64,000 bases of DNA, from positions 62,481,528 through 62,545,527 of the forward strand of contig NC_046358.1 in assembly GCF_004027225.2 (NCBI RefSeq). Direction: 5' to 3'. The stretch is from Strigops habroptila (lineage: Eukaryota; Chordata; Aves; Psittaciformes; Psittacidae). Below are positions 36,729-64,000 of the stretch, one piece after another. A program made the translations under genes and the position numbers. The notes beneath the pieces are model-generated. The model saw only the letters and a list, made by a program, of their open reading frames with translations. It had not been told where the DNA came from and made no database searches. Positions within the stretch are counted from its first letter, which is position 1, and every line of letters begins with the position of its first letter.

Positions 36729-37570
36729 GTGAGTGGTGGCTGGGGCGGCAGTCGCGATCCTCTGCTCTGCCTTTGGTGGTGCGGTGCGGTTGACTCTGGT
36801 GGCGCGCTCCGGGGGAGGGCTGTTTGCGGTGGGTCGAGAGCGTTTGGGGGGACTGCGCTTGCATGTATCCGGGTGCTCTCTCCATTTTATGGCTTTGCTT
36901 CGCAGCCGTGTTTTAGTCAACCCAGGGTTTGTGTGGCTTGGCTGAGAGGGGGGCAGTTTGCTCTAAGGCCGCAACAGCGTTACGAAGACCCTCTACTGCG
37001 AAGGTCGCTGTCTGGTGTTAGGAGTGAGCAACTTTCAGTTGTCAGCAGTGATGGCCCATTAAAAAGAAGTTCTGATTTGACATACGTGGAAGGTGTTTTT
37101 GTACCCTTTACGAATTATGTTAATGTGAATCCCCTTTTAACTGTCTCTTTAAACCTACGTCCTACGTGACTAAACCAGTAACCCAGAGAAAGCAGAGAGG
37201 CGGTTACTCTGTGTTTTATTAAAGGACAAAAAAAACCCCACTTCTTTAATCTAGGGAAACCCGGTAGCTTATCTGCAATCTTCCTCTCAAATGGAGGAAA
37301 GCCGGTAGATGTTTTACGAGTTTAAATTGTTGAAATAAGCGTAAGAATTTCTCGGGGAAATACTAATTCGTTTTCTTAAAGCTGTGCTGAATTGGGTCAC
37401 CTTTTCAGGCCAGTTACCGTGCTTTCCAAAGGGCTAGCTAACAGAGGGAAGGGGAGATGCAGCACAAGTGCGAGCTCCTAATCCTAGTTAAAGGCATGGA
37501 CTATTCAGAAGGTTATATTTGAAATATAAGGCCTTTCGAGCTTTGGGTTGTTTTTTTTTGTTAATTTCAG
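36729..37570 (+). other. KIF18A: KIF18A intron 1
   Basis: About 840 bp from the donor at 36729 to the TTAATTTCAG acceptor. The first part is the right flank of the CpG island. Open frames across 36729-37169 are compositional and lack homology I can recognise. Confidence 0.8.
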
Positions 37571-37635
37571 AGAAGATTCAGCTGCTTGATCTGAAAGAGT
37601 CCTGGAAGTGAAGAAGAAGGGGCTAAAGGGATGTT
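37571..37635 (+). other. KIF18A: KIF18A exon 2, 5'UTR portion
   Basis: Sixty-five bases of leader follow the TTTCAG acceptor. It contains one upstream ATG at 37631, out of frame and only 5 bases before the main start (see findings). Confidence 0.85.
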
Positions 37636-57517
<19,882 letters not shown>

Positions 57518-59782
57518 GTAAGTATATAATTTATTTGTTCTCTGTTAGAAACAGATTTCAATGTCTCCTGCAAAAGCTATGTCATCCACAAACACAGCGA
57601 ATGTACACTTCTAGAAATACCTAAGCCAAATGTAAAACTGAGCCTTGGACCCACTTTGTGTAAATTATATACCACTCTTAACTGGATATAGAAAAGTTTA
57701 CTTCTTCAATGGCTAGACACTCTGCCAACAGATAACTCCCTCTTTATCTTGTTGTAACATATCCCATATATCAATTTTCCTAGATTCTGTGAGTGTTGTT
57801 AATAATTTCATTTGAGTCTTTTGTGTGACCTTGATAGAAAAGGAATCTTAGTGACAAGAAGTATAATAATTCTGTTATTGATTTGAAATCTTAAGCAGCT
57901 AGTACAGTTTGCACAGTTTCAAGTAATAGCCTTGAGGGGGATGAGATTTCATATTAATAACAGGTTGAATTGGAATCAATTTGGAACAATATTTTATAAG
58001 CTTATTTTTCCAAGAATCAAAGGATTCACCATTTCTACCATGGAGTTGACTGCTTTACTGTATTCTGATGGCCCCATTTTTTCTCCATAACTCTATGTAG
58101 CTGGCTTTTCAGCTGTAAAGTGAGTTGCTCTAGAGTCTAGCCTGGATAAAAAGATATGAAGAATCCTTGCAGAAGGTGCTGTTGCAAGAGATGACAAGCA
58201 AAAATCTCTGCCTGATAGTGCAGCTGCTGGAGGCCAATGCTTGTGTCTTGTGCTATGCGTAGCCAGTACTCAATATACTGTGACTTTGAAAGACATCCAT
58301 AGGTAACAAGGGAACATGAACAGTAGCAGCTCTGCTCAGAAAAACCTCTATTCAAACAGTATTTGTAGAGTATAATTTTAATCTTAATGTGTCCTTACCT
58401 AAAATACTACTGGTGTTGACACAGTCATTTCCATACATCTTGGGTCTTGAGGTGGAAAAAAGTAATCATTTACCAGGGCTTTAAAAAAATTTCTGTTGAG
58501 CACAAAATAAATAAAATAACTCTTGAATTGTTTGAAATCACGTTTAAAATATTTTGAGCTATTAGCTGATACTATGTTATGGAAATATACAGAATGCTTG
58601 TAACAAACTATTCAGGGTTAAAAACAAACAAACAAACAAAAAAAACCAAACCCACAGAAATTGGGGAAAAAAAAACCCTTGACATGAGAACATGTGAAGT
58701 GGTACAAGAGCAACATCCCGATTGAAAATAGGAAGGTTGTAGTAATTTCTTTTTTCATTTAAAGATGAAGTAAATTATTCAAGAATCCAATTCCTTCTCC
58801 CTAAAGTCATCTCTGAAGTGTTCTTGGCAAATGTTAGCAAGAGCTGACCTAAGAACTTGGTGAACAAATACAAAGGAAGATTTATACAGATTTCCTCACA
58901 CATTGTGGGGCTTTGATATTTTATTATTTATAATTTGTCCAAGATGTTGGGAAGTAAATAGTGTTTGAAGAAAGAAAAAGTAAAGTGAAATTAATTAGCT
59001 GTGTTCTACACAGTGGTCGTTATTCCTTATATAAAAATCCATATTTCACCTATAACACAATTGTGTGGACTTCAACTTGACAGCAGGGAAGAGTAATGCA
59101 CTTCATTTCTTGTGATTTGATTCTTACTTCTCATGCTATAAGTTGAAAGCAGTAATTTTTTTAAAAATCTCATTTAATAGAAATATATGTAGCTTTGTGT
59201 TAGTGTCTCAGAAGTTTCTTTCCAAAATTATGTAGGCAAAGGATAGAAAAGTTAACTGGTGGCAATATAATGTTTCATATGAAACCTAAGTCTAACGCAT
59301 CCTGGAGGAAGAGTACTAGAGCTGCTGGTAACAAATGTGATGTATTGCTTTTGAACCTATGTTAACACATACTGAAAAGAATATTTTTTTTAAATACAAA
59401 TCCCTCTGCAAAAACAAGATGCTGCTCATGTAGAACACAGTAAGACCTATGAGGAAAATTAAATTCCTCTTCGGTGTAAGCTTATGAAGTTAATAATTAT
59501 ATATGTTTTGTTGAACTCAAAAGTATCTAAGTATGTATGCAGTATCCATGCATTATCTATATTTGGAAATTCCAAATTAATGAACAAACAGCTCACTATG
59601 CATTTAAAATGGTAGTGATGCAGAGAAACATCTGTACTTAAAGAAGCTGTTGATTTCTGCATGTCATAAAACATGAGGCACTAATCATTGCAGAAACTTT
59701 CTTTCATAACAAGTAACCTTTTACCAGAAGTCTTTTCAGAGAGACCCATGACATGGTTTAGTTGCAAATGAATTGTTATTGA

Positions 59783-59820
59783 GCGTGTGTGTGCGTGTGT
59801 ATATATATATATAATTATAT
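59783..59820. repeat. GT/TA microsatellite
   Basis: CGTGTGTGTGCGTGTGT followed directly by ATATATATATATA and an imperfect AT tail. Likely polymorphic. Confidence 0.9.
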
Positions 59821-60324
59821 GATCTCTCAAAAATGAAAATATGTTAAGCCACTTTTCTGATTATAAGCACTGTGCCCAAAAGGCCAAAGCAGCTAAATCA
59901 TTTGTGTAGAATAGGAAAACCTGTGAAAGCAGGACCTTGACTTCTCATGGGTTTCTTTGGAATTAACTACATTCCACTAGCTGATCCTGAAGAAGGAAGT
60001 CAAACTAGTAATTGATGTGGGGAAAAAGAACATTAAAAGTGTGAAGGGAAGGATAGCAAACGTGAAAGGGTAGGGATTTTTGTCCCAGCTTTTGTTAAAA
60101 GTCTCTCACAGAAAGATGCTTTCAAATATATATTCCCAATGGGCTGTATTGTATGAAGTGGTTTTGGTATTACCTTGTTTCAAGATGTCTATCGGGAGTT
60201 TCAAAACGCTAAAGAATTTCACCTGAATTCCAGAAATGAATAAATCTTTTTTGTATTTAAGGCTTCTCCCTTGGAAAGGGTCTACGTGTCAAATGATATC
60301 AAGTCATAGTGGGAGAGGAAAAGA

Positions 60325-60567
60325 TCAGAGGGGAGATTAAGATTAGGTATTAAGAAAAAAAAACAAACTTGGCTATGAGGGTGGTGAGGTGCTGGTACAG
60401 GTTGGCCAGAGAAGCTGTGGCTGCCCCATCCCTGGCAGTGTTCAAGGCCAGGTTGGATGGGGCTTGGAGCAACCTGGTCTAGTGGAAGGTGTCACTGCCC
60501 ATGGAAGGCGGTTGGAACTGAATGAGCTTTGAGGTCCCTTCCAACCCAAACCATTCTATGATACTCC
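60325..60567 (+). mobile_element. CR1 LINE 3' end, about 240 bp
   Basis: Plus-oriented CR1 landmarks in order are GGGGAGATTAAGATTAG, TATGAGGGTGGTGAGGTGCT, CAGAGAAGCTGTGGCTGCCC, TGTTCAAGGCCAGGTTGGA, GGAGCAACCTGGTCTAGTGG, AGGTCCCTTCCAACCCAAAC and a single ATTCTATG octamer. An A-rich interruption (about 60354-60366) replaces the usual AAGAAGTTCTT segment. Sense to KIF18A. Confidence 0.95.
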
Positions 60568-61156
60568 GGCTGTGTATTCAACATGTGTTTCTATGGTCAA
60601 GGTATCAAGTTAGTCAGTTCTTGTGCTTAAAAACTATTTTTTAGCAAAAGCTAATCAAAGCTCATCAGCTTTGCCGAAGCATATGTCGTGCTTAACTATA
60701 GTAATAGACATCTTTCTATCTTGTTTTTCCTTTAACCTTTGAAACCTTTAAACACGTTCTGTAAACTATCTTGCTCTGAGAATCAGATATAGGCTGCTAG
60801 CTGACTGTTACTCAGCAACTTTGTCCAACCAAGTAGTGTTGCTTAGTCATCTGTTATCTGCATGCAGTAGCACTACCACGGGTAACGCAAATAACTCTCA
60901 GAAAATTCACTATTTGTCTTAAGCAAATGCTCCTTGCTCTCTTGGTTTGTTTACGCCATGCCGTACAAGTAACTTACTCTAACAAATTGGTTTGCAGTGT
61001 ATGCTAACACACTCTACATGTAATGATTGAAGGAGTGTTTAGTAAAGAACTTAACGGAGTGTCTGAATCTTAAATTTCTGATTGCACTTAATTGATGTGG
61101 GTTTTCTTCTTCCACCACTTCAGGAATTTTGAAAATGGAGCTAAATACCCTCAAAT

Positions 61157-61566
61157 ACCTGTCCTATGAGGAAAAACTGAGAGAGCTCAGGTTCTTCAGC
61201 CTGGAGAACAGAAGGCTCTGGAGAGACATTATTGTGGCCTTTCAGTTCTTAAAAGGGGCCTATAAGAAAAATGGGGAGAGACTTTTTGGCACGGCCTATT
61301 GTGATAGGACAAGGGGTGATGGTTTTAAACTAAAAGAGGGAGATGCAGGCTGGAAAAAAAATCTTTATAATGAGGGTGGTAAAACATTGGCACAGGTTGC
61401 CCAGAGAAGTGGTGGATGTGCCATCCCTGGAGACATTCAAGGCTAGGGCTGGATGTGGTTCTGGGCAACCTGATCTAGTTGAAGATGTCCCTGCTTATTA
61501 CAGGGGGGTTGGACTAAATGCCTTTTGAAGGTCCCTTCCAACCCAAACTATTCTATGATTCTATGA
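61157..61566 (+). mobile_element. CR1 LINE 3' end, about 410 bp
   Basis: Plus-oriented CR1 landmarks in order are CCTGTCCTATGAGGAAAAAC, TGAGAGAGCTCAGGTTCTTC, AGCCTGGAGAACAGAAGGCT, GGACAAGGGGTGATGGTTTT, CACAGGTTGCCCAGAGAAG, GGGGGGTTGGACTAAATGCC, GGTCCCTTCCAACCCAAACT and two ATTCTATG octamers. The GGAGAACAGAAGGCTCTGG and GGTTGGACTAAATG variants suggest a different subfamily from the copy 590 bp upstream. Open frames here are CR1 3' sequence, not a gene. Sense to KIF18A. Confidence 0.96.
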
Positions 61567-62281
61567 AATTTAAAATGCAATATTTGAGTTATAATTTCAA
61601 GTTGTTCAAGTAAAAATTATTTCACAATATTTGCACATTAGTTTATCCCACTGTGTTCATATTATACTTTTTTTAATACTGGTTCTCCTTGGTAATTTAA
61701 TTTTGATTTCTTAAAACAAGACTGAAAACACATTATTTTCAGAACCTCTACTCTTGCTCTCTTCTACTATGAAGCCTTGATGTGGAGTTTCTGTAACATG
61801 TCTTAACCATACTTTCTACTCAATAGGGCTGATATTTTTCTTTTAACAATTTTCATCAATGTATACTCCTATTTTTAAGTGTCCACCCATACTATTCATT
61901 CTGACCAAAATTATAAATTTGAGGAATTGTTTTGTAGAGGACATGCTAATTTTTCTGCTATCATTTTTGTTTACAAATACACAACAGATTGATTATGTTT
62001 GTTTTGTGAAACCATACATGTGATATCTCTGTATCAAGGTATTGCACAAGCAATGAAAACAATGTTAAATTCATTTTAAAATATATTTGGGCCCCCATTC
62101 TTGGATGCTGGTTAATGGAGGCCATACAGTATGCATAGAGTATGGACTGATGGGTGGAGAGCTCTGACTGGTATTTGCAAGTATTTCTGTGAATGGGAAA
62201 GTTGTTGGCATTGTTTCAGGCATCCCATTTCCGGAAGCCTTACTGTACATTACTGTTGAGAGAATGGAATTGATTTACAGG

Positions 62282-62299
62282 AAAAAAAAAAAAAAAAAA
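62282..62299. repeat. Poly-A run (18 A)
   Basis: Eighteen consecutive A bases in intron 13. The preceding sequence does not look like a processed transcript, so I treat it as a simple run. Confidence 0.88.
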
Positions 62300-64000
62300 G
62301 GTCAGGCATCCATTACCTCCTCTTGTCACAAACATCCGAAAGGAAAATCAATTTATTGTTTTGCATGGAAAAATTGGGGTGTAATTTTATGCAGTAGAAA
62401 ATTGATTAAAAGTAGGAAAAGCATGTGTCTTGTATATAGGAAAGATTTGTTTTGCATTGACCAACTTTTTCACACTATCCTATCACTTGGGTTTTTTTTA
62501 GGTTTTGGTTTTTTTTTTTCCCTCATACTGTGTAAAATAGTACACCTGACCACCAGGACTCACAAGGATGCATCCAGGATCTTAGCCTTTTACAGTTCCC
62601 AGCTGTTGTTTCCAAAACTGTTGTGAAACTGGTGGTCACATAGGTGTGTTTGCATCACGTAAATACTCAAGAATTGAAATGCGTTCACTGGGCCTTGCTT
62701 GTAATTTGGAATTCCAGGAGTCAGTTGTTAAGAGGATGAAAATGAATGATTAGTGTTGTAATTGGATCAATCACTGGTAGCCCAGAAATGTTTATTGAAA
62801 TGAATACATTAATATTTGATTTCACTTTAGCAGAACTACCTGGTAGACTTAATTTAGCACAGTTTCCAGAAATAATCCTTATGCGCATATTAACATGAGT
62901 TCCAGAGGAGAAGTATAGGCCATTATTCTGTCCCAAATGTCAATTAGAAATAACCCAATTCATCGGAGTTGTTTGTCATGAACTCTACTCGCTTTTGCTG
63001 TGACTCATGTTTCACAAATACTGCTTTTCATATTAACTCACGGGGCTGTAAATATCTAATATCACTGTGTTTCTCTCCTGATAAATCAGTTCTTCTCAGA
63101 AGTCTTTTGGGACAGATAATACAACAAGCTTATGACCAAAACCACCTCATACTGTTTGGGGGGTGATTAGTCAGTGGAGGATGGCTTTGATTTTTAATCT
63201 GTGTGAGACTCAAAAATGATATTTAGAAACTCTGACAATTATGTTTCATAATCCTCAGCCTGAAACAAAAGATCAGCAAATACGTGATCTATTCTTTAAA
63301 ATACATCTGGAATAATGCTTATTGTTAAAGAGAAGTGTTGCAGCTGAAAGCACTAACTAAGGAAACGCACCTTAATAACTAAGGAAATAAACTTTTCTTT
63401 CAAGCTACTCCATCAGGATGTAGGTTAACTGTGGACGTTTTGGTAAAGTAAAAAGGGATTCATTTTTGTGTGTAAAATAAAAAGTAAACTTAGTATCACT
63501 GAATCATGGTGGTCATTCTGATACAAAAGATTGAACTGGCCACAAAACATGAAGCAAATACGAACTGTAAACATTATAATTTCCCTACCTTTTTATGGAA
63601 CAGATTTGGAGATTTTCTTCCAAGTTGGAACATGCTTTTGTCTTGCAGTAGGAAAGTAATGACAATTAATGGTAAGCATTAGACATCCATTCTGGAACTA
63701 TTTAGAGTTTTTCAAGGAAATAGGTTGTCTTCAGTGTGCTGTCTTCTTGCCAGTAACAGTTCTAAGACAGTGATAACAGGTCGAATCTAGAGTTGGCCGA
63801 CTTGCAGTTTCCAGTTCCAATGCAAGGGAAAATCCCATTGAACCAATCACATGTAATGCTTGCCAGTAGACATCTTCTAAGTTTGTCGAATCCTGTATTT
63901 TTGAAACCCATTTATGGGATTTGACATAGCATGCTGCAGTGAGTTCAACAGTGTAATTGTTCTATGGGAGGTAGGTATTGCTCTTAAACTTGTTATGTGA

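Larger units (their letters stand above)
36060..36960. other. CpG island spanning both promoters
   Basis: This is the only strongly GC- and CpG-rich stretch in the window, densest between about 36150 and 36860, with frequent CGCG and GGCGGG. It covers the first exons of both genes and their proximal introns. Boundaries are by eye. An unmethylated housekeeping-type promoter is the expected role. Confidence 0.9.
57518..64000 (+). other. KIF18A: KIF18A intron 13, partial
   Basis: At least 6.5 kb of intron to the right edge. It has two sense CR1 copies, a GT/TA microsatellite and an 18-A run. I searched for the expected basic C-terminal exon, rich in Lys, Ser and Pro, and did not find it. The 145-codon frame at 62189-62626 spans the A run and looks random. 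Confidence 0.82.

Noticed and set aside
36601..37169. Several open frames of 70-146 codons on both strands around the promoter
   Set aside because: They overlap the promoter and first introns, have compositional rather than protein-like sequence, and conflict with the clear splice structure of KIF18A.
61129..61446. 105-codon open frame
   Set aside because: It is the 3' untranslated-type region of a CR1 element, identified by its landmarks and terminal octamers.
62189..62626. 145-codon plus-strand open frame in KIF18A intron 13
   Set aside because: It runs through an 18-A homopolymer (poly-Lys) and a T-rich tract and does not resemble the KIF18A tail.

Overview
This is a vertebrate nuclear window, almost certainly from a bird. 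The evidence is repeated CR1 LINE tails ending in ATTCTATG-type octamers, one CR1 copy retaining ORF2 endonuclease sequence, low overall GC with a single CpG island, and intron-exon genes with GT-AG splice sites. The species cannot be fixed from the sequence alone.

Two protein-coding genes lie head to head. On the minus strand is the 5' end of METTL15, a mitochondrial 12S rRNA N4-cytosine methyltransferase of the RsmH family. Its first coding exon is at 34155-34418, a likely untranslated first exon ends at 36605, and its second intron fills 1-34154 and runs off the left edge. On the plus strand is KIF18A, a kinesin-8 that restrains kinetochore microtubules in mitosis. An untranslated first exon ends at 36728, and twelve coding exons between 37636 and 57517 give 650 codons plus one base. 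The motor domain is complete with intact nucleotide-binding motifs. The last exons, about the C-terminal quarter, lie beyond 64000 because the last intron exceeds 6.4 kb.

The two genes share one CpG-island promoter near 36.6-36.73 kb, and their first splice donors are only about 120 bp apart. It carries a CCAAT box, a CRE-like site, GC boxes and a TTTGAA element with a possible CDE at the usual 4-base spacing, as expected for a DREAM/B-MYB-type mitotic promoter. Base composition appears to flip there: the plus strand looks A/C-rich to the left and T/G-rich to the right, as expected from divergent transcription.

The rest is intron. It contains ten recognisable CR1 fragments, several microsatellites, long mononucleotide runs (including 17 consecutive G in KIF18A intron 5) and otherwise unremarkable AT-rich DNA. 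I found no RNA genes, no CRISPR array, no provirus and no unknown multi-gene system. The points worth a second look concern the shared promoter, an overlapping upstream ORF in KIF18A, tandem splice donors, the strand-composition switch and some intronic structures.
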